In this document: piece by piece, positions 44,914 to 53,668 of the stretch | Layout: each line of letters begins with the position of its first letter | Numbering within the stretch: position 1 is the first letter of the stretch | DNA from: CAYRUD01 sp964427425 | GTDB lineage: Bacteria; Chlamydiota; Chlamydiia; Chlamydiales; FEN-1388 | Direction of reading: 5' to 3' | Assembly: GCA_964427425.1 (NCBI GenBank) | Contig: CAYRUD010000011.1 | Coordinates: 62,001-126,000 of the forward strand | DNA: 64,000 nt | The notes under the pieces: model-generated | What the model was told of the DNA's origin: nothing | Seen by the model: only the letters and a program-made list of their open reading frames with translations | Databases searched by the model: none | Position numbers and translations under genes: made by a program

Positions 44914-46800
44914 TCCTTTCTTGAGCTCGAGCTCTTCCCATCTTCTCCAAAGGCTGGTAAGTTGGCCCTCTTCTTCTGCAATCTTCGTGCAGATATGAGA
45001 GACATTAGCTTGAGGGTTTTTTGTGAGAAGGTCATGCATCTCTGCTTGTAGCTTTTCAATTTCCTTCTCGCAGCTCTCAACGCGGGATCCAATCGTTTCG
45101 AGTTCTTTCTCTTCTTTGTAAGAGAGCTTTGTTCGCTTCTTTTCACTTGCTTGGAATGAAGAGTCTCCTTGAGGATCTCTCATGCTACGATGAGCTTTTT
45201 TTTCTTCGTCGTCAGATGTCGTAGCTTTCCCTGGCTTTACTTGGGTTTCTTGAAGGGCTCTTTGCCACTGCTCAATATCAGAGAAAAAGACATTCTCTCG
45301 CGTAGATGTAAGGCCAATCGCAAGAAGTTCAGTCGCGACATTGCGTAAGAAGGTTCTATCGTGGCTGACTAGGATCGTCGCGCCTTCAAACTCTTGTAAA
45401 CATTCTTCTAAGACTTCGAGAGTGTCGATATCAAGATCGTTCGTGGGCTCATCAAGGAGTAAAACATCAGCAGGCTCTGTAATAAGACGGGCAATCGCGA
45501 GTCGAGCTCTTTCTCCTCCAGAGAGCTTAGAGACTGGAAGCTCAAGGCGATCGGGATCGAAGAGAAATTTTTTCGCCCAGCCTCGTATATGTACTGAGTT
45601 TCCAGCAAACTCGACAAACTCTTTGCCGTGACCTAAAGCGTATCCTACAGTCCAATTGTCAGGGATTAGTTTTCTCGTTTGATCAAAATAGCATATCTTG
45701 AGGTTCGGTGCATACTTGACGGTTCCTTGTGTCGGCTCAAGCTGCCCTGCAATAATTCGAAGAAGGGTAGTCTTTCCGCATCCATTAGGCCCTACCACAC
45801 CAAGTCGCATACGTGGATTGATGATGAGATCCAATCCATGGAAAAACGAAGGGCCTCCTTGCGGCGTATCATAGTGGAGATTTTTAATTGAGATAAGCTT
45901 TCTCGTCTCGATCTCTCTCTCTTGGAAGCGAATGTCGAGAGTTCTCTCTTTTAGCCGACCTTCAAGCTCTTTCAGCTCATCAATCGTATTATGTGCTGAG
46001 CGGACTCGAGCTTCAGCTTTTGTTGTCCTTGCCTTCGGGCCTCTTGAAAGCCAGTCGCTCTCGATTCGGACTTTTGAAGCTAAGCTTTTACTTCTCTGCC
46101 TCATGACCTCAATATATTCATCTCTTCTTCTGACATAATTTGAGTAGGATCCTTCAATGAGAAGGTGGCCTTTTTCAAAGCGTGGATTTATCTCAATGAT
46201 CGTCGAAGAGATGGCATCGAGAAAGCTTCTGTCGTGGCTGACACAGATGAATTGTGATACTTCTCTTTTTAAAAATTCTTCGAGCCACATAATGCTTTCA
46301 ACATCGAGGTGGTTTGTTGGCTCGTCAAAGAGGATCAGATCTGGCTTTTCAGCATACGCTTTTGCAATATCTAATTTCTTTTGCCATCCGCCGGAAAGCT
46401 CTGATACTTTCTGTGAGAAGCTATCAGTTACTGGATCTGGGCGAAAACCAAATTTGGTAAGGACAATAGAAGTCCACGTCATTGGATCTTTATCAATTCG
46501 ATGAGATTCTCGATCTGCAATCTCAAATATCTCATCCCATATTGTTTTATCCGAACTCTTTGGATGCTGAGGAACATATGCTAGTTTTAATCCTCGCTGG
46601 GAGATGATTGAGCCATCGTCAATCGTTTCTTCCCCTGCAAGACATCGAAGGAGAGTGGTTTTTCCTACACCGTTTGAGCCTACAAGGCCAATTCTAGTAT
46701 AGGCGAAAATAGTCAAACTCAAAGAAGAAAAGAGCTCTTTCGAGCCGAACGATTTAGAGATGTTTTGGCAAGAGATAAGAGGTTGAAGAGTAGGTGCCAT
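44905..46800 (-). CDS. ABC-F family ATPase (Uup/EttA-like)
   Basis: A soluble protein with two ABC ATPase domains and no membrane part, 631 residues. Domain 1 has Walker A GSNGVGKTTLL, signature LSGGWQKKLDIAKAY and Walker B LILFDEPTNHLD. Domain 2 has GPNGCGKTTLL, LSGGERARLAIARL and VLLLDEPTNDLD. Between them is the charged helical linker (P-site tRNA-interaction motif) of ABC-F proteins, and the C-terminal ~110 residues form a Lys/Glu-rich coiled coil (EEKELETIGSRVESCEKEIE). The C-terminal coiled coil points to Uup. ABC-F proteins act on the ribosome (translation rescue, assembly or antibiotic protection); Uup also affects DNA repair in E. coli. It is convergent with the acyl-CoA synthetase gene. 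Confidence 0.93.
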   Translation of the reverse strand: MAPTLQPLISCQNISKSFGSKELFSSLSLTIFAYTRIGLVGSNGVGKTTLLRCLAGEETIDDGSIISQRGLKLAYVPQHPKSSDKTIWDEIFEIADRESHRIDKDPMTWTSIVLTKFGFRPDPVTDSFSQKVSELSGGWQKKLDIAKAYAEKPDLILFDEPTNHLDVESIMWLEEFLKREVSQFICVSHDRSFLDAISSTIIEINPRFEKGHLLIEGSYSNYVRRRDEYIEVMRQRSKSLASKVRIESDWLSRGPKARTTKAEARVRSAHNTIDELKELEGRLKERTLDIRFQEREIETRKLISIKNLHYDTPQGGPSFFHGLDLIINPRMRLGVVGPNGCGKTTLLRIIAGQLEPTQGTVKYAPNLKICYFDQTRKLIPDNWTVGYALGHGKEFVEFAGNSVHIRGWAKKFLFDPDRLELPVSKLSGGERARLAIARLITEPADVLLLDEPTNDLDIDTLEVLEECLQEFEGATILVSHDRTFLRNVATELLAIGLTSTRENVFFSDIEQWQRALQETQVKPGKATTSDDEEKKAHRSMRDPQGDSSFQASEKKRTKLSYKEEKELETIGSRVESCEKEIEKLQAEMHDLLTKNPQANVSHICTKIAEEEGQLTSLWRRWEELELKKGGG

Positions 46801-47004
46801 TTGATTACAAAGTATAGAATTAATCTGATTTCTAAAAAGTATATCGAAAAAGGGGTATCAAAGAACAGCTTGAAGATTTGCGAGCTGAAAAAATTTGTGA
46901 AATATCATCTATTTTTTTAGTCGTTTCGATCGTGATTATAAGACATGATTTTGATAAAATTATGCTTCATTGATGATTTGTAATACGAAATCGGGGCGGA
47001 TCAC

Positions 47005-47673
47005 ATGTCAGAGCGCAATCAATATTCCGTTTCATTGAATTCTGCAGTCTGCAAGGAGATAACGAAGAAGCTCTTTACGACAGGTATAGTCTTTATAACT
47101 AGCATATCACTTATTAGCTCGCTCTTTACATCATGCGCCCGTTATCATGCTCAGCCTCTAACAAGGCAATACTTGAAGCAAGATCGGGTTGCGTCTCAAC
47201 CAGTCGTCGTGAACGTAAAGAAATTTTCATCTGAGGACTCGATTCATTTTCTTGGACGAGATGTCATTCAGAAGGGCTTTCAGCCAATTCAGATTACAGT
47301 GAACAATAATTCGGATAGGTTTTTGATTTTCGCAAAAGATGGCGTAGAGCTCACCACAGCAACCCCTGAAGAGGTTGCAAAGTCTGTCGAAACCTCTACA
47401 GTTGGAAGGGCGACTGGTTATGGAATAGCAGCTCTTATTATATGGCCATTTCTTATTCCAGCAATCGTCGATGGCGTAAAGTCTGCGAAAGCGAATGATC
47501 AGCTTATGCGAGACTATCTGAATAAGACAATCGATCGTTTGGAAATACTGCCACATACTACCGTAACGGGAGTTGTTTTTGTTCCCGTTAAGCAGATGAA
47601 AGATGACTTTGCGATTACGATGATAGATCGAGATACAGCTGAAAAGCTCTCATTCTCGATTCAGCTTAGATAG
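47005..47673 (+). CDS. Putative lipoprotein
   Basis: 222 residues with an N-terminal hydrophobic segment (about 23-43) ending in SLFTSCARYHAQPL. The Cys after a small residue looks like a lipobox, so it is probably a membrane-anchored lipoprotein with a longer than usual n-region. The mature part is polar, then has a hydrophobic stretch near 130-150 (GYGIAALIIWPFLIPAIVDG), then HTTVTGVVFVPVKQ. I do not recognise a family with certainty. GGGGCGG precedes the ATG. Its 3' end overlaps the 3' end of the convergent DUF2156 gene by 13 bases. Confidence 0.65.
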   Translation: MSERNQYSVSLNSAVCKEITKKLFTTGIVFITSISLISSLFTSCARYHAQPLTRQYLKQDRVASQPVVVNVKKFSSEDSIHFLGRDVIQKGFQPIQITVNNNSDRFLIFAKDGVELTTATPEEVAKSVETSTVGRATGYGIAALIIWPFLIPAIVDGVKSAKANDQLMRDYLNKTIDRLEILPHTTVTGVVFVPVKQMKDDFAITMIDRDTAEKLSFSIQLR

Positions 47674-48572
47674 GTCGATCTTGAGTGGGGAGAGATTTGA
47701 ACTCTCCACTTATCTTCAAATCTACTTGGGTCATAAGCGAGCTTCGATTTTCTTAAACCTTCAAGTCCTAAATCCTGTTCCCAGTTAAGATATAGGTAAT
47801 GAGGGGAGAGTCTCTTAGCTGCTTCTTGATGAATATACTGATAAGCTCCTTTGATATTTGGTACTGCTTTTGCGCAGTGAATAAGATACATATTTTTGTT
47901 TAAAGGCTGGCCATACCAAAGAGCAACAGGCTGCTTGTCAAGATATGCAATCCATCCTTCGATACAGAGTTCTTGGAAAAGAATAACTCCTTCGCGCGAG
48001 GCTTTCTTTTCAAACACAAGATCAGTTCTTGCGCTTGTATGCTGGTCCCAGATGTCTAAAATCTTGAGTGCGTCAGGAATAGTTCTTTCTGAGAGAGCTT
48101 CTACATTGATCTCTCCCAAGCGGAGAAATTGATGGACGAGATTTCTTCTTCCATCGAGCGCTCGTCCTGCGTATGTCTCAATCGTTTTTCTATCCATAAT
48201 GTAGTCGCTATCATTGGCCTCTGTTTGAATTGGAAGGCCTTGAATTGAGAGCTTCCTTGCTGTCTTCTCAGTTAAGGGGTAGAGGATTTCAATATGCTCT
48301 TCTTCTATAAGCTGAGGAAGAAGTATAGATGCCTCATTCATGAGGAGAAGTTGTTCCTCGAGAGGGAAAAAGCACTTCAGGTTATCATAAGTCTTGCCGA
48401 TAAACCCAACAGGTTTCTTATGATCTTTTAAAGAGACGAGCTCCCATGAGTGGGCTTCGCGGTAAAGAAAGATTGTGGAGAAATTTCTTTCAGAAAATGG
48501 GATTTGTTCTCCCTCTAAGAGGGGTTGGATAAAAGCCCTCATAGAGATATCTAGGTTGTTTTTTTCAATCAT
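47661..48572 (-). CDS. DUF2156 (phosphatidylglycerol lysyltransferase-like, GNAT-fold) protein
   Basis: 303 residues. The family's hallmark stretches are visible: NDSDYIMDRKTIETYAGR followed by RRNLVHQF (usual form DYIYDxExLxxLxGKKxxKKRNxxNxF), and LYLNWEQDLGLEGLRKSKL (usual form INxEQDLGxEGLRKAKxSY). The fold is a double GNAT-like domain related to the C-terminal domain of lysyl-phosphatidylglycerol synthase. There are no membrane segments, so this is the soluble type. Its acceptor is unknown; relatives modify lipids, peptides or tRNA-derived aminoacyl groups. It is convergent with the putative lipoprotein gene with a 13-base overlap. Confidence 0.8.
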   Translation of the reverse strand: MIEKNNLDISMRAFIQPLLEGEQIPFSERNFSTIFLYREAHSWELVSLKDHKKPVGFIGKTYDNLKCFFPLEEQLLLMNEASILLPQLIEEEHIEILYPLTEKTARKLSIQGLPIQTEANDSDYIMDRKTIETYAGRALDGRRNLVHQFLRLGEINVEALSERTIPDALKILDIWDQHTSARTDLVFEKKASREGVILFQELCIEGWIAYLDKQPVALWYGQPLNKNMYLIHCAKAVPNIKGAYQYIHQEAAKRLSPHYLYLNWEQDLGLEGLRKSKLAYDPSRFEDKWRVQISPHSRSTYLS

Positions 48573-48684
48573 CTCAATACTTTATTAAAAATTTTTCATA
48601 ACAACGTATAATTATTTACAAAAAAATTATTTACCATGGTATTCAAAATGTTATCAGCTCATCAATAACAAAGGAGATATACCT

Positions 48685-48909
48685 ATGAGAACTTTTGATA
48701 TGCTGACTTTTATTTTATTAATCGTTGGCGGTCTTAACTGGGGTTTAGTTGGTACATTCAACTATGATCTCGTTGCCACACTTCTCGGAGCAGGTACAAC
48801 AATCTCAAAGGCTGTATACTCCTTAGTTGGTATTTCAGCGCTCTATCACGGACTTTTCTGGCAAAACATTCGCCAGCGATGCTCTGGAAGCATGTGCTGC
48901 AAGAAATAA
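48685..48909 (+). CDS. DUF378 (YuzA-like) small membrane protein
   Basis: 74 residues with two membrane helices and the DUF378 signature: MLTFILLIVGGLNWGLVGTF and, in the second helix, ISKAVYSLVGISALYHGL. The short C-terminus is Cys-rich (RCSGSMCCKK). An AAGGAG-type site (AAAGGAGATATACCT) precedes the ATG, and a strong terminator follows, so it is a monocistronic, probably well-expressed gene. The function of the family is unknown. Confidence 0.9.
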   Translation: MRTFDMLTFILLIVGGLNWGLVGTFNYDLVATLLGAGTTISKAVYSLVGISALYHGLFWQNIRQRCSGSMCCKK

Positions 48910-48962
48910 TGATCTCTTAAAAGTAAAAGAGAGTCGTAGACCTCTTATTATTTGAGACGAAG

Positions 48963-48995
48963 CCCTCTTACGGTGTATCTGTAAGAGGGTTTTTT
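48963..48995 (+). terminator. Rho-independent terminator
   Basis: CCCTCTTAC at 48963-48971 pairs with GTAAGAGGG at 48981-48989, followed by TTTTTT. It ends the DUF378 transcript and may also serve the convergent RDD gene. Confidence 0.92.
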
Positions 48996-49020
48996 GTTTT
49001 TGCTGAAAAGCGCCTAACAA

Positions 49021-49425
49021 TTAATTGCTGGAAGTCTTGCGAGGTATGATTAGGCTAGAGCTTAACTTATCATGTAAATTCTGACAGCGGTCAGTCCATA
49101 ACAGCATGATATGTCCGAGGCAGAAGAGAATAGTTGAGATATAAGACAAAAAGAATCTGGATGTTGCTTGTAGAAATGAAAGTCTATTTCCATCAACAGT
49201 TGTCGCTCGCATTTGCATGATTCTTTTGCCAAGAGTTGCCTGAAGAGGGGATGATTCCATAAGTGACCAGTATAGCCAGCTTAGAACTATAATGCTCAAA
49301 GGGCTGAGGGTTAAGTTCCATGAGAAAAAAGCTATAAGGATTGAGTCGAGGAAGAATGCGATAAACCTCTTGAATATGAGCGACCATCGGTCAATGTGAA
49401 AAAGGCGGCAACGTAATGCGCTCAA
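49021..49425 (-). CDS. RDD family membrane protein
   Basis: 134 residues with three hydrophobic segments (about 18-35, 43-57 and 86-108). RDD-family features are present: FKRFIAFFLDSILIAF (Arg and Asp in helix 1) and ATLGKRIMQMRATTVDGNRLSFLQATSRFF (the GK...R...V.D.G...S...R.F pattern), closing with DRCQNLHDKLSSSLI. Members are small inner-membrane proteins, some linked to ion exchange, most of unknown function. It is convergent with DUF378. No partner is evident. Confidence 0.82.
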   Translation of the reverse strand: MSALRCRLFHIDRWSLIFKRFIAFFLDSILIAFFSWNLTLSPLSIIVLSWLYWSLMESSPLQATLGKRIMQMRATTVDGNRLSFLQATSRFFLSYISTILFCLGHIMLLWTDRCQNLHDKLSSSLIIPRKTSSN

Positions 49426-49561
49426 GCTTCTTTTTTACCTCTTTTGAGAGTCTTATCCTGTAGAATTCGTAATTCAATTTTTCAATAAGTATGAACAAAC
49501 ACTCTTTTTTTATCGAGTAAAGGTATTCGATTAAGAAGAAAGAGATGTATAAGGAGTAGAT

Positions 49562-49600
49562 TCCATCATCTAAGAAATCATAATTTTCCTAGATGATGGA
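49562..49600 (-). terminator. Terminator of the downstream-facing exported protein gene
   Basis: TCCATCATCTA at 49562-49572 pairs with TAGATGATGGA at 49590-49600 around a 17-nt loop, 13 bases past the stop of the minus-strand gene at 49613. There is no long T-run, so its strength is uncertain. Confidence 0.6.
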
Positions 49601-49612
49601 GGAGGAATTAAC

Positions 49613-50125
49613 TTATTGTGGGGATGCTGGCTGGAGAGCTCGTACAAAGTCTTTTGCAAATGACTGAGCCATCGCATCAACTGTTTCGAGTACCTCTTTA
49701 GAAAGATCTTCAGGCCGGCATGAGAGTAAAGATGCTTGAGACCATGTAATGGCATTAAACGTTGATCTGTTTCGGACGAGCATAGACTCTTCTTGAAGAC
49801 TTAATTGGAAGAATGTCGCGTAGTCAAGCCCACTTTGAATAGTTCTCACACGAAGTGTAAGAATTGGCTGCATCAGCGTTTCATTCATGGTGATGTGGGC
49901 TTCATCGAGCTTTTGTGCTATAGCCTGTTTTAAAGCCTCTTCGGTAAGACCGGCTTTTTTTTGTTCGTCGCTCAACGGCTCGATTCGAACATTAACTTCT
50001 AAGGTTTTTCTAGGAAGAACAACAGATTGGGTCTCATTATCTCTCATATCTCCATTTTGCTCTGCAAATGAAGTTGCAGATGGAGATAACGCTAAAAGAG
50101 CACCGAGAAGGATTAGCCTTTTCAT
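49613..50125 (-). CDS. Hypothetical exported protein
   Basis: 170 residues with a clean signal peptide (MKRLILLGALLALSPSATSFA, cleavage after about 21). The mature part is soluble: VNVRIEPLSDEQKKAGLTEE suggests a small alpha/beta domain, followed by a Ser/Arg-rich middle (LVRNRSTFNAITWSQASLL) and an amphipathic C-terminal helix. I do not recognise a family; it is most likely periplasmic. Followed by a hairpin. Confidence 0.72.
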   Translation of the reverse strand: MKRLILLGALLALSPSATSFAEQNGDMRDNETQSVVLPRKTLEVNVRIEPLSDEQKKAGLTEEALKQAIAQKLDEAHITMNETLMQPILTLRVRTIQSGLDYATFFQLSLQEESMLVRNRSTFNAITWSQASLLSCRPEDLSKEVLETVDAMAQSFAKDFVRALQPASPQ

Positions 50126-50236
50126 GGAGTCTCGAAGTCCTTACATTTTTTTGTTTAATTTGGTCTATTGTTTCATACTCGATCTTTCTCTAGCTTGCAA
50201 GTCTTAATGACGATGTAATGCCTTCATGGCATAAAA

Positions 50237-50284
50237 AAATGTCTTGCCCTCGAGAAATTGACTCTCGCTTGGACAAGACATTTT
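50237..50284 (-). terminator. Terminator of the outer-membrane-like protein gene
   Basis: AAAATGTCTTG at 50237-50247 pairs with CAAGACATTTT at 50274-50284, with an inner CGAG/CTCG pairing. On the minus strand it is followed by a T-run (the A-tract at about 50233-50239). Confidence 0.85.
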
Positions 50285-50340
50285 GCTACATGAAAGATTG
50301 AAACTACAGTCTTCTTACGAAAACTTTACTTAGATTTCGA

Positions 50341-51243
50341 TTAGATGTAGTACGAAACACCGATCTGAGCATAGTTAGGACCAGTAATATTCTTGGTCTG
50401 ACGCTTGTGATAGTAATCATCACCCATGATGACTTTTCCATACATGACTCGGCCAAGTGATATCCATCCTTTCATCTTTTCAGAGAAAGTGTAGTCAAGA
50501 CGAAACTCAGTTCCTGCTCCTTTGAAGACTGCAACACCATTCTTAAACTTACCCACATGATGTGAGCGGACAGCTGTAAAGAGGCTGTTGACATTGAACG
50601 AGATTTGGCATCTATTAATACCGTTGTAGATAATACGTGGATTTGGGTACACGGCGTGAAATACCCAATCTTGCCACTTATACTGTGCGCCGATGATTGG
50701 CTGCACATTTGTTGCTCTCATTCCTGTTTGGGCAGCAACACCAACGAATACTGTCACATCTTTGTTAAGTGCATAGGAGCCTTCAAAGCCACCAAGATAG
50801 CGAGAGTCATTCGTAAGACTCCAGCCCTTTGTTGGGACTTCAACTTGCGCAAGTCCTGTCCACTTCCAGTTGTCTTCAGTGATAACGCTTCCTTTCACTC
50901 CCAAGGTTGCGTATAGATGGCCTTTTGGGTGGACTCCTTGATATCCAAAATGAACATGTCTTGCACCTACTTGAAGAGATGCGGCTGCCTTGTCAGCTAC
51001 ATAGAAAGTGTGGCTTGCGGCAACTTTAGTGTCGTTAAAAGCAAGCGAGTGCTTTGATTTTTGATTGCGTCTTGAAGAGCACTGCATTGTTTCAGCGTCT
51101 ACTGAGTTAACAAACGTCAGGCTCTTATCTTCTTTCTTTTGAGATGGAGCTGATGCTGCATCGACGGCGGCAAGACCTGATGTCGATAAAAGTGCTGCCG
51201 ACATAAAGATCAATGATGCGAGATTGCGTGACTTCATAATCAT
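50341..51243 (-). CDS. Hypothetical exported protein, possible outer-membrane beta-barrel
   Basis: 300 residues. The signal peptide ends after SGLAAVDA. The ATG at 51243 is supported by AGGAG 8 bases upstream. After a Ser/Lys-rich stretch, the mature part shows alternating short amphipathic segments rich in Tyr, Trp, Phe and Gly (HVHFGYQGVHPKGHLYATLG, GWSLTNDSRYLGGFEGSYAL) and ends NYAQIGVSYYI, a C-terminal beta-strand typical of outer-membrane proteins, though its last residue is Ile rather than Phe. No family is recognised. A strong terminator follows. A surface or periplasmic role is likely. Confidence 0.7.
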   Translation of the reverse strand: MIMKSRNLASLIFMSAALLSTSGLAAVDAASAPSQKKEDKSLTFVNSVDAETMQCSSRRNQKSKHSLAFNDTKVAASHTFYVADKAAASLQVGARHVHFGYQGVHPKGHLYATLGVKGSVITEDNWKWTGLAQVEVPTKGWSLTNDSRYLGGFEGSYALNKDVTVFVGVAAQTGMRATNVQPIIGAQYKWQDWVFHAVYPNPRIIYNGINRCQISFNVNSLFTAVRSHHVGKFKNGVAVFKGAGTEFRLDYTFSEKMKGWISLGRVMYGKVIMGDDYYHKRQTKNITGPNYAQIGVSYYI

Positions 51244-51728
51244 AAGCGGTGCTCCTGATAATTGGTGCTCACAACGTTTTACGATATTTATTGTTTATGG
51301 TGTATACATGTGACGTAAAATCACACTACGCTATCGCGTCATTTTGCTACAGCTCGAAAAATTGCTCTTCAGAGCTCTTTCTTTATTATTTACTCGCACA
51401 TGTGATAATGCAGCGAGAAATTATTAGATTACATCATTATTTGCATGAATGTTTCTTTTTTCAACCTAAAGTGTGATGCCCGATCATAAAAGCTTACGAT
51501 TTCTGACAGCCTTTAGCGATTCACTTGTTTCTCTGTTGAGTAGAAGAGAGAGGGCTCGAGGGCGTTCATGCCGCGTTACTTTGCAAGAGCAAAAAAAAGA
51601 AATAAGCGATATATTGGTTTAGCCTTTGATTAATGCAATCTTCATTGACCGAACCTTTTCAGGTTGTCTTCTTCGTTATAAATGGATAACTGAAGAAGTG
51701 TGGTCTGAAAAGAAAAATTTGATAGCTC
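51244..51728. other. Intergenic region
   Basis: A 485-base gap between divergent genes. It should hold promoters for the exported protein (left) and the acetyltransferase (right). Open frames here lack ribosome sites and I consider none coding. No RNA gene was recognised. Confidence 0.5.
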
Positions 51729-52280
51729 ATGAAAACTGTTTCACTTCCATTTTCTCTTACTACAGAGCGGTTAATTCTGCGTCCTTTTGTAAAGGAAGAC
51801 TGCTATTGGCTTTACCGTCTCTTGAGCAACTCTGAAGTTATGAGGTTCTCTCCCAAAGGACCTCTTTCAGAGGATGAAGTCATCGAGATTTTAGATGCCA
51901 ATATTGATTCTTTTCGGTTGCGACAGTTTGGTCTCATGGCATGCATGGTTAAATCGGATGTGCAGTCTGATCCCATAGGTTTTTGCGGTGTGAGTTTGCG
52001 TGAAATAGATGGTGTGCTTTATCCAGAGCTTGGCTACAGGCTGTTTCCTGAGGCATGGGGGAAGGGGTATGCTACCGAAGCTGCGCGAGTGATCCGCGAT
52101 GATGCTTTCTTTCGACTCCATATTCCGCAGGTGGTCTCTTTTATTGACCCGTTAAATACGAATTCAATTAATGTTGCGACAAAAATAGGCGAAAAATTTG
52201 GATTTCATGCGACATATCGAGGTATAGAAATCGCGGTTTATACGCTCTTAAAAGATGATTTCCTTCTTCAAGATTGCTGA
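51729..52280 (+). CDS. GNAT family N-acetyltransferase (RimJ/RimL-like)
   Basis: 183 residues of the GNAT fold in the RimJ/RimL/ribosomal-protein acetyltransferase-like group. It opens with TTERLILRPFVKEDCYWLYR and continues with PIGFCGVSLRE, LGYRLFPEAWGKGYATEAAR (the acetyl-CoA pyrophosphate loop, GKGYATE) and NTNSINVATKIGEKFGF, the usual Asn-Ser/Ala and Gly-Phe close. The substrate is unknown; the group includes enzymes for ribosomal proteins, antibiotics and amino acids. It stands alone, with no clear ribosome site directly before the ATG. Confidence 0.88.
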   Translation: MKTVSLPFSLTTERLILRPFVKEDCYWLYRLLSNSEVMRFSPKGPLSEDEVIEILDANIDSFRLRQFGLMACMVKSDVQSDPIGFCGVSLREIDGVLYPELGYRLFPEAWGKGYATEAARVIRDDAFFRLHIPQVVSFIDPLNTNSINVATKIGEKFGFHATYRGIEIAVYTLLKDDFLLQDC

Positions 52281-52424
52281 TTTGCTACTACTCTTTATTT
52301 CATTTTTTCTTCCTTTATTTAATTAATTAGTTGTTAATGAAAATGCCTAAAGTAGTGTCTCTTTAGATTGTGTAAATACAATTAACCCTGATGTAAAATC
52401 CATTCTTTATTTGTAGCTTAAAAC

Positions 52425-53621
52425 ATGTTTATCAGAATATTTTTAGCCATCGTATGTTGCTTGTTGTCACTCCTTCACTCGGAGAGGCTTAGATGTGTTG
52501 AGAGTGTAAATTCTCTTGGAGTGTCTTTAGAAGTAATAGCGGATTGGCCTAAAGAAACATGTAAAGCGCTTTGTGAAAAAGATACGTCATTCAAAACGTA
52601 CTCCGAGGGGATTTTTTCAGCTCTAAAGAGGATTCAACTTTCTCAATCCAGAAAATCAACTCAAAAAATAAAGTCTGGAAAATTTTACAAGATTACCAAT
52701 GAAGTGACGCTCGAATACTTAAAGCCTCTTCATTCCTGGGTGATATCATTTCCTGAAAAAGCGATGTTTCTCGGACAGGGACGACATAAGAAAGTGACTA
52801 AGGTCATTCTCGTAAGGAAGATGCAGGCGCATATTGCGGCGCATTGCTGGGGCGATATGTCGACGAAACAAGAGGTTGATGCCCTCAACCGCGTTAAAGA
52901 TATGCCAGGTGTTGTTCCCTATTTTGGCGCAGTTCCTAGAAAGAATGGCAAATTCTTTTCCATCTATCTTCTTTATTGTAATGGTGGAGAACTTAGAGCA
53001 TTTGTAGTGCAAGAGGCGAAAGAAAGACTGCCATTTCAAGAGAAAATCGTTATTGCGCGAGATGCGGCTATAGGATTGAAATCCCTTCATGAGAGGGGTC
53101 TTATCCATTACGACGTTCATGCGGGCAATGTGTTTATGGTTCGAGAAAGTGGCCAGCTTCAAGCTTTCTTAGGAGACTTTGGTCATACATTTCTGGCCTC
53201 TTCTGCAGGCAATCGGCCTGGATACGTTGCTGCAAGGCGCACCCCTGCAGAATCATTGCGAGTAGAACTGAAAAATATAGATCGCTTTAAGACAGATATA
53301 CATGCGTTAGGATCGGTCTTCTATGAGATTGCCTGGCATCACTATCATCCTTGGGGCTTTTATCTTCCTAGAGCGGCAGCTCACCAATTTCCTCGTTCTA
53401 TGAGAAAGATGTATTATCAAAAAATAGTCTCTGCTTACTCAGAGATGAGGAAAAAGCTTGTTGGACCAGCTCTTATAAAGAAATCTTCTGGTATTGCATT
53501 AACTCCTGAAGAGAGATTTCAGATTTTGACATTCGAGATGATGCACTATCTTCCAGAACAAAGGCCGTCTCTTCCAGAGGTTATTGCTGAATTGAATTCA
53601 ATCTTGGGTGAGCTTGAATAA
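52425..53621 (+). CDS. Exported protein-kinase-like protein with a His in the usual Lys position
   Basis: 398 residues. The N-terminus is hydrophobic (FLAIVCCLLSLLHS) like a signal peptide or anchor, so the kinase domain would be exported or extracytoplasmic. The kinase domain (about 110-390) has a Gly-rich loop (FLGQGRHKKV), an alpha-C Glu (TKQEVDAL, Glu150), a catalytic loop HYDVHAGN (His228, Asp230, Asn235), the metal motif GDFG (Asp251-Gly253) and an APE-like TPAE at about 273-276. The Lys of the VAIK position appears to be His140 (HIAAHCW), so either ATP anchoring is by another residue or activity is weak. HYDVHAGN is a form also seen in viral and amoebal kinases. It may be a eukaryotic-like effector. 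No ribosome site is clear. It ends at a hairpin. Confidence 0.8.
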   Translation: MFIRIFLAIVCCLLSLLHSERLRCVESVNSLGVSLEVIADWPKETCKALCEKDTSFKTYSEGIFSALKRIQLSQSRKSTQKIKSGKFYKITNEVTLEYLKPLHSWVISFPEKAMFLGQGRHKKVTKVILVRKMQAHIAAHCWGDMSTKQEVDALNRVKDMPGVVPYFGAVPRKNGKFFSIYLLYCNGGELRAFVVQEAKERLPFQEKIVIARDAAIGLKSLHERGLIHYDVHAGNVFMVRESGQLQAFLGDFGHTFLASSAGNRPGYVAARRTPAESLRVELKNIDRFKTDIHALGSVFYEIAWHHYHPWGFYLPRAAAHQFPRSMRKMYYQKIVSAYSEMRKKLVGPALIKKSSGIALTPEERFQILTFEMMHYLPEQRPSLPEVIAELNSILGELE

Positions 53622-53634
53622 AGGATATAATGTA

Positions 53635-53661
53635 AGTAGCCTCCCAGTTGAGAGGCTACTG
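53635..53661. terminator. Bidirectional terminator
   Basis: AGTAGCCTC (53635-53643) pairs with GAGGCTACT (53653-53661) around a 9-nt loop, between the convergent kinase-like gene and speD. Confidence 0.8.
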
Positions 53662-53668
53662 TCTAGCA

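Noticed and set aside
51249..51476. 75-codon frame upstream of the acetyltransferase gene
   Set aside because: No ribosome site, unusual composition and no recognisable features; it lies in a probable promoter region.
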